A stretch of DNA of 64,000 nt from Caminibacter pacificus. GTDB taxonomy: Bacteria > Campylobacterota > Campylobacteria > Campylobacterales > Nautiliaceae. A model generated the notes under the pieces. That model saw nothing but the letters and a program-made list of their open reading frames with translations, searched no databases and was not told where the DNA came from. Location of the stretch: contig NZ_RJVK01000001.1 of assembly GCF_003752135.1 (NCBI RefSeq), forward strand, positions 1 to 64,000, in the 5' to 3' direction. Positions 53,244-62,109 of this stretch are shown here, piece by piece. Both the position numbers and the translations under genes were made by a program. The stretch's first letter is position 1, and every line of letters starts with the position of its first letter.

Positions 53244-54103
53244 AAACGCAAGCCGATAAACTGAAAAATTTGGTTCAAAACGAAAAACCAAAAGATTTAA
53301 AAACAAGAGTAATTGCTATTACAAGCGGAAAAGGCGGGGTTGGAAAAACTACGATTACCGCCAATTTAGGATACGCACTAAGCGCTCTTGGATTTAAAGT
53401 GGCACTTTTTGATGCCGATATCGGACTTGCGAATTTGGACGTAATGTTAAGAGTCAATCCTAAAAGAAACATTTTAAACGTCCTAAAAAACGAGTGTACT
53501 TTAAAAGATATCGTAATAGAAGTCGATAAAAACTTTTATTTAATTCCTGGTGAGAGCGGAGAAGAGATAATCAATTTTGCGGATGAGATGAGTTTGAGTA
53601 ACTTTTTATCTCAACTCGATTATTTTGAAGATTTCGATTTCTTTTTGATTGATACGAGTGCAGGAATCGATAAAAGAGTACAAACTTTTCTTGATGCGGC
53701 CGATGATGTTATAATTGTAACGGTACCGGAACCAGCAGCAATAACAGACGCTTATGCAATGGTGAAAGTAATAAGCGAAAAGAGAGATATCGCTTATATG
53801 ATATTAAATGAAGTACATTCTCCAAAAGAAGCGAACAATATTTTTGGTAAAATAATAAATGTGGCAAAAGTAAATTTAAGAAGCGATTTTAGATTATTGA
53901 TGCTCGGGTACATAAAAAACGATAAAAGCATCTATATTTCATCGACCAAAAGGCTTTTATTTACAAAAGAGTATCCTAATTCGTCGGTTAGCGAGCAGGT
54001 CTTTTCGATTGCGAGAAAAATAGCAAAAATTTCGGAACGAAAAGTGCTTGAAAAGGAAAAAGGACTTAGTAGCTTCTTTAAGAAGATTTTTTCAGGATTT
54101 TAA
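53240..54103 (+). CDS. flhG: Flagellar number regulator FlhG (MinD-like ATPase)
   Basis: The 287-residue ParA/MinD ATPase has the deviant Walker A ITSGKGGVGKTTITANLG (about 28-45), FDADIGLANLDVMLRV and LIDTSAGID. The C-terminal amphipathic tail LSSFFKKIFSGF probably binds the membrane. With FlhF it controls flagellar number. Confidence 0.95.
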   Translation: MKTQADKLKNLVQNEKPKDLKTRVIAITSGKGGVGKTTITANLGYALSALGFKVALFDADIGLANLDVMLRVNPKRNILNVLKNECTLKDIVIEVDKNFYLIPGESGEEIINFADEMSLSNFLSQLDYFEDFDFFLIDTSAGIDKRVQTFLDAADDVIIVTVPEPAAITDAYAMVKVISEKRDIAYMILNEVHSPKEANNIFGKIINVAKVNLRSDFRLLMLGYIKNDKSIYISSTKRLLFTKEYPNSSVSEQVFSIARKIAKISERKVLEKEKGLSSFFKKIFSGF

Positions 54104-54115
54104 AAAGGGTGGGCA

Positions 54116-54454
54116 ATGAGAGGAGAGAATTTCATATATTTCGCGACGGTCAGCGGATTTTTTATAGGGCTGATTTTCTCGGTTTTAAAGGATTTCGGGG
54201 TTGAAGAGCTTTTATTATATACTTTTCTAATCACTTTGATTTTTTATTTAGTGGCTCTTGCAAGCGTGGCTTTTTATGTAAAATATATAGATATTAAACA
54301 GATAGAATATTTAAATAAAAAAGAGATAGATTCGGTACTTGACGTGCAGATTAAAGAGCTTGAGAAAAAAGAAGACAGCATATTAAATAACTACGAATTT
54401 ATTAAAAAAGTCGAAGAAGAAGAGCTGGAAATCATCAGAAAGAATAAATCATGA
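54116..54454 (+). CDS. Small two-helix membrane protein of the flhG-fliA interval
   Basis: The 112 residues have two membrane helices (IYFATVSGFFIGLIFSVL and LLLYTFLITLIFYLVALAS) and a long charged C-terminal helix (about 65-112) ending at fliA. An unnamed gene sits at the same place in Campylobacter (Cj0062c). It overlaps fliA by ATGA. It likely has a flagellar or membrane-adaptor role; this is context only. Confidence 0.8.
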   Translation: MRGENFIYFATVSGFFIGLIFSVLKDFGVEELLLYTFLITLIFYLVALASVAFYVKYIDIKQIEYLNKKEIDSVLDVQIKELEKKEDSILNNYEFIKKVEEEELEIIRKNKS

Positions 54455-55137
54455 GTTCGCACAATCCGTATAACGACAACATAAAAGCTTATAGAGACCA
54501 TTTGGCTGTCGATTATATGCCGGCTGTAAAATCTATGGCCGCAAGACTAAAAGAGAGATTGCCAAGCAGTGTGGATTTTAACGATTTGGTTTCTATCGGA
54601 TTCGAAGAGCTCGTTAAGCTTGCAAAAAGATACGACCCGGCAATTAACGATAATTTTTGGGGATACGCGCAAACGAGAATTTACGGCGCAATGCTTGATT
54701 TTTTAAGAAGTTTGGATACTGTCAGTAGAGGTGATAGAAAACTTATTAAAGAGATTGAAAAAGTAATAGAAAAATATACTTCCAAATTCAATACCGAACC
54801 GAGCGATGAAGAGATAGCGGAAATTCTCGATGTTGATGTTGAAAAAGTAAGAAAAGCCAGAACCGCAAGCGATATTTATACGGTAATGCCTATTGAGGAC
54901 CAAATGAACTACTTCGACGACGTTTCGAAAAAAGTCGAAGAAGAGGAATTAATCGATAAAATAATGGAAGTTTTGGAAGAGTTCGGCGAAAAAGAACAGA
55001 TGATAATTCAACTTTACTATTTCGAAGAGCTTAGTCTAAAAGAAATAAGCGAGATTTTAGGTGTAACTGAGAGTAGGGTTTCGCAAATACATAAAAAAGT
55101 TATTAAAAAACTAAGGGAAAGATTAGCAGATGGCTGA
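54451..55137 (+). CDS. fliA: Flagellar sigma factor FliA (sigma-28)
   Basis: The 228 residues show region 2 (YMPAVKSMAARLKERLP, DFNDLVSIGFEELVKLAKRYDP, FWGYAQTRIYGAMLDFLRSLD), region 3 and region 4 (LSLKEISEILGVTESRVSQIHKKVIKKL). It directs late flagellar genes such as flagellin. No late flagellar gene is in this window. It overlaps fliM by 8 bases. Confidence 0.95.
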   Translation: MSSHNPYNDNIKAYRDHLAVDYMPAVKSMAARLKERLPSSVDFNDLVSIGFEELVKLAKRYDPAINDNFWGYAQTRIYGAMLDFLRSLDTVSRGDRKLIKEIEKVIEKYTSKFNTEPSDEEIAEILDVDVEKVRKARTASDIYTVMPIEDQMNYFDDVSKKVEEEELIDKIMEVLEEFGEKEQMIIQLYYFEELSLKEISEILGVTESRVSQIHKKVIKKLRERLADG

Positions 55138-56200
55138 TATTTTATCACAAGAAGAAATCGACGCGCTACTTGAGGTTGTCGAAGAGGAAGATATAGCTCC
55201 TGAGGAACTTGAGAAAGTTCCCGATATTTTAGAACAAAAACAGGTAACGCTATACGATTTCAAAAGACCCAACAGAGTCAGCAAAGAACAGTTACGTTCA
55301 ATTCGTGCCATTCATGATAAAATGGCGAGAAATTTGGCAAGTCACATCTCTTCTTTGATGAGAAGTATCGTAGAGATTCAGCTTCACTCCGTAGACCAAA
55401 TGACATACGGCGAATTTCTTATGTCTTTGCCAAGCCCTACGTCTTTTAACGTTTTTTCTTTAAAACCTCTTGACGGAAAAGGTGTAATAGAGCTAAATCC
55501 GAGTATCGTTTTTCCTATGATAGATAGACTCCTCGGTGGCCCGGGAATGCCTTTTGATGCCAATAGGGAATTTACGGATATAGAAATAAACCTTTTGGAT
55601 CAGATATTAAGAGTTATTACTCAAAATATGAGAGATATTTGGTCTCCGATTATGGATTTGTATCCTGTTATAGAAGCTAAAGAATCAAGTCCGAACGTCG
55701 TACAAATCGTTGCTCAAAACGAGATTGTCATAATGATAGTAATGGAGATTATCATCGGTCAAACAAGCGGTATGATGAATATATGCTATCCGGTGATTAC
55801 GATTGAGAGTTTGTTACCGAAACTTGCGAGTCGCGATTTGATGCTTAGCGAAACGAGTAGCAGAAAAAGTAGAAACAAAGAATTAAGAGCGCTTCTAAGA
55901 GGAGCAAAAATCGAGCTTGAAGCTGTGCTCGGATATGCCGAACTTACTATGAAAGAGATTTTGGAACTTCAAGAGGGCGATATCATAAAACTAAACCGCC
56001 CGGCGGATGATACTGTGGTAGTTAAGGTTGACGGAAGAGAAAAATTCATAGCCGAATTCGGTGTGAAAAGGTATAGAAGGTCGATAAAAATCAAAGAAAT
56101 CCTAAAAACTGAACACGACGAAATTAAACAAATCCTTGAAAAACTTGAACAAAAAAGAAAACAAAGACTTGAACAAATAACAGGAGAAGAGAGTGAATGA
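55130..56200 (+). CDS. fliM: Flagellar motor switch protein FliM
   Basis: The 356 residues begin with the CheY-P-binding peptide LSQEEIDALLEVV, then the CheC-like middle domain (VSKEQLRSIRAIHDKMARNLA, PSIVFPMIDRLLGGPG) and the C-terminal SpoA domain (LQEGDIIKLNRPADDTVVV). It forms the switch ring with FliG and FliY. It overlaps fliY by 8 bases. Confidence 0.96.
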   Translation: MADILSQEEIDALLEVVEEEDIAPEELEKVPDILEQKQVTLYDFKRPNRVSKEQLRSIRAIHDKMARNLASHISSLMRSIVEIQLHSVDQMTYGEFLMSLPSPTSFNVFSLKPLDGKGVIELNPSIVFPMIDRLLGGPGMPFDANREFTDIEINLLDQILRVITQNMRDIWSPIMDLYPVIEAKESSPNVVQIVAQNEIVIMIVMEIIIGQTSGMMNICYPVITIESLLPKLASRDLMLSETSSRKSRNKELRALLRGAKIELEAVLGYAELTMKEILELQEGDIIKLNRPADDTVVVKVDGREKFIAEFGVKRYRRSIKIKEILKTEHDEIKQILEKLEQKRKQRLEQITGEESE

Positions 56201-57008
56201 GTTTATTGAAATACTTCTTAACGAAATAAAATCCACAATTGAGGGATTAATAGGGATAACGCCGGAAATAAATCTTATTAATCACTCCAAAAATACCGGG
56301 ACGACTTCTCCTTCATACGTAAAAGTATCGGCAAAAGTAAAACCTAAAGGTGAGATAGTTTTTATTATTCCTCCCGAATTTGCGACGGCTGTTACCGATT
56401 TGATGTTGGGAGGCGAGGGAGAAGCCAAAAGCGAAGTTAACGAAGACGACCTTGATGCGGTAAAAGAGATTGTTTCTAATATTTTGGGAGCTCTTTCTAC
56501 AGCTCTTGAAGCCCAAAGCGATATGCCGGATTTGAAATTTGAAGTGGGCGAAGTTACTTTCGTAAGCGTCGAAGAGGATTTTGAGGATTTCGGATATGTG
56601 ATAAATATAGAATGCAAGGTAAACGATATATTAAAATCTTGTCAGGTATTTTTGGATAAAGCTCTTTATTCTTTGATAGCCAAAGAAGAAGTCCAAGAAG
56701 CTGCGCCAAAAGAAGCTCCAAGCGATATTGCAATACCTGAAGAAGCCAAAAACTTAGAGATGCTTCTTGATGTCAAGCTTCAGCTTAGAGTTAGAATCGG
56801 TAGTAAAGTTATGCTTTTAAAAGATGTTATTAATATGGATATCGGAAGTATTGTCGAGCTAAATCAACTTGCGAACGAGCCTCTTGATATTTTAATAGAA
56901 GATAAAAAAATAGGTGAGGGCGAAGTGGTGATAGTTGACGGAAACTTCGGTATTCAGATAACTTCTATCGGAAGTAAGGCTGATAGGTTAAAATCACTTA
57001 AAGGTTGA
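56193..57008 (+). CDS. fliY: Flagellar motor switch protein FliY/FliN
   Basis: The 271 residues combine a CheC-like N-terminal domain (about 1-165) and a FliN/SpoA C-terminal domain (LDVKLQLRVRIGSKVMLLKDV, MDIGSIVELNQLANEPLDIL). In the CheC-type phosphatase motif, E and N are three residues apart (EIVSN) instead of two, so phosphatase activity on CheY-P is doubtful. It is last in the flagellar cluster; a 45-base gap follows. Confidence 0.92.
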   Translation: MNEFIEILLNEIKSTIEGLIGITPEINLINHSKNTGTTSPSYVKVSAKVKPKGEIVFIIPPEFATAVTDLMLGGEGEAKSEVNEDDLDAVKEIVSNILGALSTALEAQSDMPDLKFEVGEVTFVSVEEDFEDFGYVINIECKVNDILKSCQVFLDKALYSLIAKEEVQEAAPKEAPSDIAIPEEAKNLEMLLDVKLQLRVRIGSKVMLLKDVINMDIGSIVELNQLANEPLDILIEDKKIGEGEVVIVDGNFGIQITSIGSKADRLKSLKG

Positions 57009-57053
57009 TTTTTTTTAAATTGTTTGATAAATTGCGATTCAAAAAGGCAGGGC

Positions 57054-58319
57054 GTGTTTAAGTTTAGCGAAATAAGCGATATGTGTATTAAATGCGGTAA
57101 ATGTATTCCGGGTTGTACCATTCATAGAGTAAATCCCGACGAAGCCACTTCTCCAAGAGGATTTTTGGATATCCTAAAAGGCGTCGAAGAGGGTGAAATC
57201 GAGATAGATAAAAATTTTAAAGATACTGTTGAGAGTTGTTTTTTGTGTAATCAATGTGTTGAGGTGTGTCCTAACTCTTTGCCTACCGATTTTATGATTG
57301 AAAACGCCAGAGCTAAAGTTGCCGAAAAATTCGGTATTGCATGGTATAAGAGAGCATTTTTCTTTTTACTGAAACACAGATGGGCTTATGATTTGGTAAG
57401 TAAGCTCGGATTTTATTTTCAAACGTGCGGATTTAAAATAGAAGAAGAAAAAAAAGCTATCAGAAGCCGTTTTTCACTCCCTATGCTTCACAAAGGAAGA
57501 CTTCTTCCGGCGTTTAGGAAAACGTCGTTTTTAAAAAAATATCCTGAAAAAATACCGGCGAAAAATCCTCAAAAAAGAGTTGCAATTTTTATAGGATGTA
57601 TGGCGAATTATAACTATACAGAAGTCGGGGACGCTCTTGTTAAGATTTTGAAATTTTTAGATATTGATATTTTTATTCCTAAAAAACAAGCTTGTTGCGG
57701 CGCGCCAGCATATTTTACAGGAGATTTTAAAACAACGGAAGAGCTTATAAAAAGAAATATCGAATACTTCGAAACTTTTATAGATGAAGTTGACGCTATT
57801 TTGGTTCCGGAAGCAACATGTACGGCTATGCTAAAAAAAGATTACGAAGAATACATAAAATATCATATGGATTATGAATGGCTAAAAAGACATGAAAAGG
57901 TAAAAGCGAAAATTTTCGGAACTACCGAGTGGCTTTATAAATATACGGACCTTGAAAAAAGACTAAACAAAAAGTTAAATTCAAGCGTTACATATCACGA
58001 CGCATGTCATTTCGGAAAAGTATTCAATATAAGAAAAGAGCCTCGTGCTTTAATATCTAAAGTCGTGGAAGTAAAAGAGATGGAAGATCCGAATGTTTGC
58101 TGCGGGTTCGGGGGTATTACAATGCAAACTGAAAAATTCGACCTCGCAAGAAAAGAAGGGCTAATCAAAGCCGAAATGATAAAAAAAGTAGATGCCGAAT
58201 ATGTAAGTGCGGAGTGTAGTGCTTGCCGTATGCAGATAACGGAACACCTTGATAAAGTAGGGGATAATAAAATATTCGTTCACCCTCTTGAAATAATCGC
58301 AAAAGCTATAGAGGATTAA
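57054..58319 (+). CDS. GlcF-like iron-sulfur oxidoreductase subunit (CCG domains)
   Basis: The 421 residues have two 4Fe-4S motifs near the N-terminus (CIKCGKCIPGCT, CFLCNQCVEVCP) and two cysteine-rich CCG domains (IGCMANYN ... ACCGAPAYFTG; HDACHFGK ... VCCGFGGI ... ECSACRMQI), as in GlcF, LutA and heterodisulfide-reductase subunit HdrB/D proteins. It is a cytoplasmic or membrane-associated redox subunit; the partner flavoprotein is not adjacent. The start is GTG 57054, 6 bases after AAGG; the in-frame TTG at 57024 is upstream of that site. Confidence 0.88.
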   Translation: MFKFSEISDMCIKCGKCIPGCTIHRVNPDEATSPRGFLDILKGVEEGEIEIDKNFKDTVESCFLCNQCVEVCPNSLPTDFMIENARAKVAEKFGIAWYKRAFFFLLKHRWAYDLVSKLGFYFQTCGFKIEEEKKAIRSRFSLPMLHKGRLLPAFRKTSFLKKYPEKIPAKNPQKRVAIFIGCMANYNYTEVGDALVKILKFLDIDIFIPKKQACCGAPAYFTGDFKTTEELIKRNIEYFETFIDEVDAILVPEATCTAMLKKDYEEYIKYHMDYEWLKRHEKVKAKIFGTTEWLYKYTDLEKRLNKKLNSSVTYHDACHFGKVFNIRKEPRALISKVVEVKEMEDPNVCCGFGGITMQTEKFDLARKEGLIKAEMIKKVDAEYVSAECSACRMQITEHLDKVGDNKIFVHPLEIIAKAIED

Positions 58320-58525
58320 TTACATTTTTCCTTTATAGCTTGTTGTACCGATTGAAATATTTCGCCGTCTTTTGTGACGAATTCATCTGATTTTTTATTC
58401 AAAATCACAACTGTTTTATTGTCATCGCACTCTATTACGCTTTTTGAAGAGTTTTCAAATACTATTTTACCGCTTGCAAATACTGCACAGCTTAATATCA
58501 TAATAGATAAACTTTTTTTAATCAT
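58316..58525 (-). CDS. Small exported protein, unknown function
   Basis: The 69 residues have a signal peptide (KKSLSIMILSCAVFASG) and a mature part of about 50 residues with two Cys (IECDDN and the C-terminal KEKCN) that may form a disulfide. AGGAG precedes the ATG. It overlaps the preceding plus-strand gene by 4 bases. No family recognised. Confidence 0.7.
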   Translation of the reverse strand: MIKKSLSIMILSCAVFASGKIVFENSSKSVIECDDNKTVVILNKKSDEFVTKDGEIFQSVQQAIKEKCN

Positions 58526-58692
58526 TTTCTTCTCCTATAAATTTTTTATAAGCATTTTCGAAATTTTCATTCCAATTTAATTTTTGGTTTATTTTTCATT
58601 GACGCTGAATTTTAATCAATTATATATATTTCTACTAAAATAAATATTTTTTGAAGTTATAATTTTTTATGATAGCTTTTATGCTTTTTTGC

Positions 58693-58698
58693 TATAAT
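58693..58698 (+). promoter_or_regulatory. -10 element for lgt
   Basis: TGCTATAATTTT gives extended TG-C-TATAAT 27 bases before the GTG start. The 58526-58724 spacer shows no other structure. Confidence 0.6.
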
Positions 58699-58724
58699 TT
58701 TCCCAAACCCAAAAGGAAAACCAA

Positions 58725-59537
58725 GTGATAGAATACTGGCAGCATATTTATCAGCATTTTAATCCTATAGCTTTTACGATTTTCAGCTTCAAAGTCCACT
58801 GGTATGCTCTTATGTATATTACCGCTCTGGTAGTAGGATATTTTGCGGCAGTAAAATTCGGAGAAAAATTCGGTATCGACAAAAAAATAATCGATGAGTA
58901 CGTCGTATGGGCCGAGATAGGGATAATATTGGGAGCGAGGATTGGATTTTTTGTCTTTTATGTTCCGAATAATCACTACTATTTAACTCATCCGTGGGAG
59001 ATGTTTAATCCTTTTGTAAACGGACATTTGGTGGGAATACGAGGTATGAGTTATCACGGAGCGGTTATAGGTTTTATTATAGCTACGCTTTTATATTGGA
59101 AAATTAAAAAAGTAGATTTGTGGAAACTTATGGATGTGGTGGCACTATCCGTACCGCTTGGGTATGTATTCGGAAGAATAGGAAATTTTCTAAATCAAGA
59201 ACTTTACGGAAGAGCGACGGATGTCGCTTGGGGTATATACGTAAATGGAGTATTAAGACATCCGAGTCAATTATACGAAGCTTTTTTTGAAGGGGTATTC
59301 AGTTTTGCTATAATCTATTTGTGGTATAAAAGGTATTATAAGTGTAAAGGCGAACTTATCGGGCTTTATTTGATTACATACGGATTTTTTAGAAGCTTGT
59401 GTGAATTATGGAGGGCTCCGGACCCGCAGTTAGGGTTTATTTTCGATCATGTGACAATGGGGCAGATACTTAGTTCGTTTTTAATTGTCGGAGGAATTAT
59501 TATTTTTTATTTTAGGAGGAGAGCATGCAAAAATTAG
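58725..59537 (+). CDS. lgt: Prolipoprotein diacylglyceryl transferase
   Basis: Lgt adds diacylglycerol to lipoprotein cysteines, needed for the lipoproteins encoded at 10828, 33970 and 48142. The 270 residues have about seven membrane helices with the catalytic His/Arg region RGMSYHGAVIGFIIA and the Lgt signature GRIGNFLNQELYGRATD (about 148-164). The start is GTG. It overlaps hemG by 13 bases. Confidence 0.96.
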   Translation: MIEYWQHIYQHFNPIAFTIFSFKVHWYALMYITALVVGYFAAVKFGEKFGIDKKIIDEYVVWAEIGIILGARIGFFVFYVPNNHYYLTHPWEMFNPFVNGHLVGIRGMSYHGAVIGFIIATLLYWKIKKVDLWKLMDVVALSVPLGYVFGRIGNFLNQELYGRATDVAWGIYVNGVLRHPSQLYEAFFEGVFSFAIIYLWYKRYYKCKGELIGLYLITYGFFRSLCELWRAPDPQLGFIFDHVTMGQILSSFLIVGGIIIFYFRRRACKN

Positions 59538-60760
59538 CTATTGTAGGCGGAGGAATAAGCGGATTAACATTAGCTTATTATTTACAAAACGATTATGAAA
59601 TTACGGTCTTTGAAAAAGAGAAATGGGGCGGAAAAGCATATACTCAAAAAGTGGATAAATATTTATTGGAAGAGGGTGTAAACGGATTTTTGAGTAATTC
59701 TCCAAAAACGCTTGAGCTTTGCGAAGAAATAGGAATTAATCCTATAAAAGCCAATGAAAATTCCAAAATCAGATATATTTACGATGATAAACTTTATCAA
59801 ATTCCGTTAAAACCTATTGAGTTTTTAAAAAGCGATATTTTAAGTTTTTTTGGAAAACTTAGAGTTGCTATGGAGTTTTTTGTAGAGCCGATTTGTGATA
59901 GGGAAGAGACGGTTGCCGAATTTGCGACAAGACGTCTTGGAAAAGAGTTTAATAGACGTATGATGACACCTATGCTTGCGGGAATATATGCTTCCACTCC
60001 CGAAAAAACATCAATGAACGCGGCATTTCCTAAACTTAAAAAAATAGAGTGTGAGTACGGGAGTCTTTTTAAAGGGATGATAAAACTAAAAAGAGGCGGA
60101 CAGCCAAGCGGAGAGCTTCATTCGTTTGAATGGGGAATGAGTGAGTTTATCGAAAAACTTATATCAAAGACAAAAGCTAATTTCGTTGAAAAAGAGATTA
60201 TTGATATTGATGAGCTTGATGAATTTGATAAAGTGGTAATAGCGACTCCTTCGTACAATGCTGCGGAAATATTGGCAAAATATGAAAATTTAAGCGGATT
60301 ACTTAAAAAAATAGAATATAATCCCGTAGCGATTGTCGGATTTGATTATGAAGAAATTAAACCGGTTTGTTTCGGGATTTTGACGGTAAAAGATAAATCG
60401 CTTGGAATTTTGATGGATAAATATATTTTTCCGAATAGAAACGCTATTAGAGTAATGGTCGGGGGTGCGAGATATCCGGAGATTAAAAATATGAGTGAAG
60501 AGGAGATTATAAAAATCGCTGAAAATGACGTGGCGAAAATTACGGGAGCTCAAAAACCGAGTTTTAAATGGATAAAAATACATAAAAACGCAATACCGAA
60601 TTACTCTTTGGGACATCAAAAATTGGTTGATGAGATTATGAAAGAAGCGGAAAAAATAGGAATTTATTTAACCGGAAACGCTTATAAGGGAGTTAGCTTT
60701 AACGATTGTATTAAAAATTCGTATGAGTTAGCTCAAAAATTAAAGGAGTCAAATGTTTGA
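59525..60760 (+). CDS. hemG: Protoporphyrinogen oxidase HemG/HemY-type
   Basis: The 411-residue FAD enzyme has the dinucleotide motif AIVGGGISGLTLAYYL (about 5-20), an FEKEKWGGKAYT loop, VVIATPSYNAAEIL and a C-terminal LTGNAYKGVSFNDCIKNSYELA that closes the FAD site. It should oxidise protoporphyrinogen IX in heme synthesis, fitting the many c-type cytochromes around it. Other amine-oxidase-like enzymes share this fold. It overlaps ccdA by 8 bases. Confidence 0.85.
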   Translation: MQKLAIVGGGISGLTLAYYLQNDYEITVFEKEKWGGKAYTQKVDKYLLEEGVNGFLSNSPKTLELCEEIGINPIKANENSKIRYIYDDKLYQIPLKPIEFLKSDILSFFGKLRVAMEFFVEPICDREETVAEFATRRLGKEFNRRMMTPMLAGIYASTPEKTSMNAAFPKLKKIECEYGSLFKGMIKLKRGGQPSGELHSFEWGMSEFIEKLISKTKANFVEKEIIDIDELDEFDKVVIATPSYNAAEILAKYENLSGLLKKIEYNPVAIVGFDYEEIKPVCFGILTVKDKSLGILMDKYIFPNRNAIRVMVGGARYPEIKNMSEEEIIKIAENDVAKITGAQKPSFKWIKIHKNAIPNYSLGHQKLVDEIMKEAEKIGIYLTGNAYKGVSFNDCIKNSYELAQKLKESNV

Positions 60761-61448
60761 AAATTTAAGTTATTCGCTTTTTGATTATTTTGATAAGATG
60801 CCTTTTGTTGTCAGTTATATTGCCGGGCTTTTGAGTTTTTTATCCCCTTGCGTATTACCATTGGTGCCTATTTATTTTTTTTATATAACCGGGATAAGTG
60901 CCAAAGAGCTGCAAGAAAGAGAACTTAACAAAAAGGAAAAAATAAAAATTTTTTTAAATTCTATGCTTTTTATTGCGGGATTCGGGGTGGTATTTATTTT
61001 ATTGGGTGCGGCTGCTGCGAATTTGATAGGTAATATTTTTGCAAATAAATGGGTTAATATAATAGCCGGGATAGTAATCGTACTTTTCGGATTGAATGTC
61101 GGAGGGTTTATTAAGTTCAAGTTTTTACAATTTGAAAAAAGAGCCAATTTTCAAAATGCCGGAAGTTTTCTTTTAGGAGTCTCTTTTGCTCTTGGGTGGA
61201 CGCCTTGTATCGGACCAATATTCGGAACGATTGTAGGAATTGCCGCTACAGAGCCAGCAAAATCGGTATTTATGATGATTTTATATACTTTAGGACTTGC
61301 AACTCCTTTTATTTTAATGGCATTTTTTACTGTTGCAAGTTTAAAACTTATAGAAAAAACTAAAAAATATATGGGGATAATAGAAAAAATAAGCGGACTT
61401 TTATTGATTGCCGTTGGAATTTATATTTTTTATAAAGGTATATCATGA
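60753..61448 (+). CDS. ccdA: Cytochrome c biogenesis thiol transporter CcdA
   Basis: CcdA carries reducing equivalents across the membrane to keep heme-binding cysteines reduced. The 231 residues have six helices with the two functional Cys in FLSPCVLPLVPIYF (about 30) and LGWTPCIGPIFGTI (about 152). It sits between hemG and two cytochrome c genes, a coherent heme/cytochrome block. It overlaps the next gene by ATGA. Confidence 0.94.
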   Translation: MFENLSYSLFDYFDKMPFVVSYIAGLLSFLSPCVLPLVPIYFFYITGISAKELQERELNKKEKIKIFLNSMLFIAGFGVVFILLGAAAANLIGNIFANKWVNIIAGIVIVLFGLNVGGFIKFKFLQFEKRANFQNAGSFLLGVSFALGWTPCIGPIFGTIVGIAATEPAKSVFMMILYTLGLATPFILMAFFTVASLKLIEKTKKYMGIIEKISGLLLIAVGIYIFYKGIS

Positions 61449-61675
61449 AAAAAGTCGTTATTTTTTTAGGAGTTATGCTTTTTGCAAAAGATTTTGTCTT
61501 TTGCACGTCTTGTCATAACGGAAGAAAAGAGATAAAACTTTCGACTCTTACAAAGCAGGAAATAGTAAAAAAACTACATGAATTTAAAAGTTCAGAAAAA
61601 GGTACGATGAGCTATATTGCAAAAGGTTTAAGCGAAAAAGATATAAAAAAAGTCGCCGAAAAATACGGTAAGTAG
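61445..61675 (+). CDS. Single-heme mini-cytochrome c, copy 1
   Basis: The 76 residues have a signal peptide (KKVVIFLGVMLFAKD), heme site CTSCH and a possible axial Met in GTMSYIAKG. The pattern CHNG ... EFK ... IAKGLSEKDIKKVAEKYGK is that of small c553-type class I cytochromes. It is translationally coupled to ccdA and is paralogous to the gene at 61755. Confidence 0.88.
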   Translation: MKKVVIFLGVMLFAKDFVFCTSCHNGRKEIKLSTLTKQEIVKKLHEFKSSEKGTMSYIAKGLSEKDIKKVAEKYGK

Positions 61676-61715
61676 ATATAAGTAAAAGTTATAATTTTGA
61701 AATTTTGAGGAAATT

Positions 61716-61731
61716 GAGTATAATCATACTC
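61716..61731. promoter_or_regulatory. Dyad over the -10 of the second mini-cytochrome
   Basis: GAGTAT-AATC-ATACTC is a perfect 6-base inverted repeat. It contains the -10 TATAAT (61719-61724). A repressor bound here would block the promoter; a small stem in the DNA or RNA is an alternative. Confidence 0.5.
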
Positions 61732-61754
61732 GAAAATTTCTAAAAGGAGATTAA

Positions 61755-61991
61755 ATGAAAAAATTACTTGTAATTGCAGCGGTAGCTGGTATGGCTTTTG
61801 CATATACTGATTGTGCTATGTGTCATAACGGTGGTATGGCTCAAAAACTTGACAAATTAACTCCAGCTCAAATCGTAAAAATGATGAAAGAATTCAAAGC
61901 TGGAAAAGGTAACCAAACAATGGTTGGAATCGCTCAAGGAATGAGTGATAAAGAAATTCAAGAAGCAGCTAAAAAATACGGGAAAAAATAA
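61755..61991 (+). CDS. Single-heme mini-cytochrome c, copy 2
   Basis: The 78 residues have a signal peptide (KKLLVIAAVAGMAFAYT), heme site CAMCH, and the same tail pattern as copy 1 (MMKEFKAGKGNQTMVGIAQGMSDKEIQEAAKKYGKK). It has its own promoter and a strong AAAAGGAG, so it may be expressed separately from copy 1, and probably more strongly. It probably shuttles electrons in the periplasm. Confidence 0.93.
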   Translation: MKKLLVIAAVAGMAFAYTDCAMCHNGGMAQKLDKLTPAQIVKMMKEFKAGKGNQTMVGIAQGMSDKEIQEAAKKYGKK

Positions 61992-62083
61992 TTTCCCAAT
62001 TTTTTCTTTTTTCTTTTCAATAAGTGACTGACGCTAATAGTTCAATTGTGCTCTCTTATCTCTCGTAAGATTTTCAATTTATT

Positions 62084-62102
62084 AAAAAAGCCCGAAAAGG
62101 GC
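62084..62102 (-). terminator. Terminator of the frameshifted HAO gene
   Basis: On the minus strand GCCC-TTTTC-GGGC is followed by six T. It lies 8 bases after the stop at 62110. A near copy follows the second HAO gene. Confidence 0.85.
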
Positions 62103-62109
62103 AAAAAAA

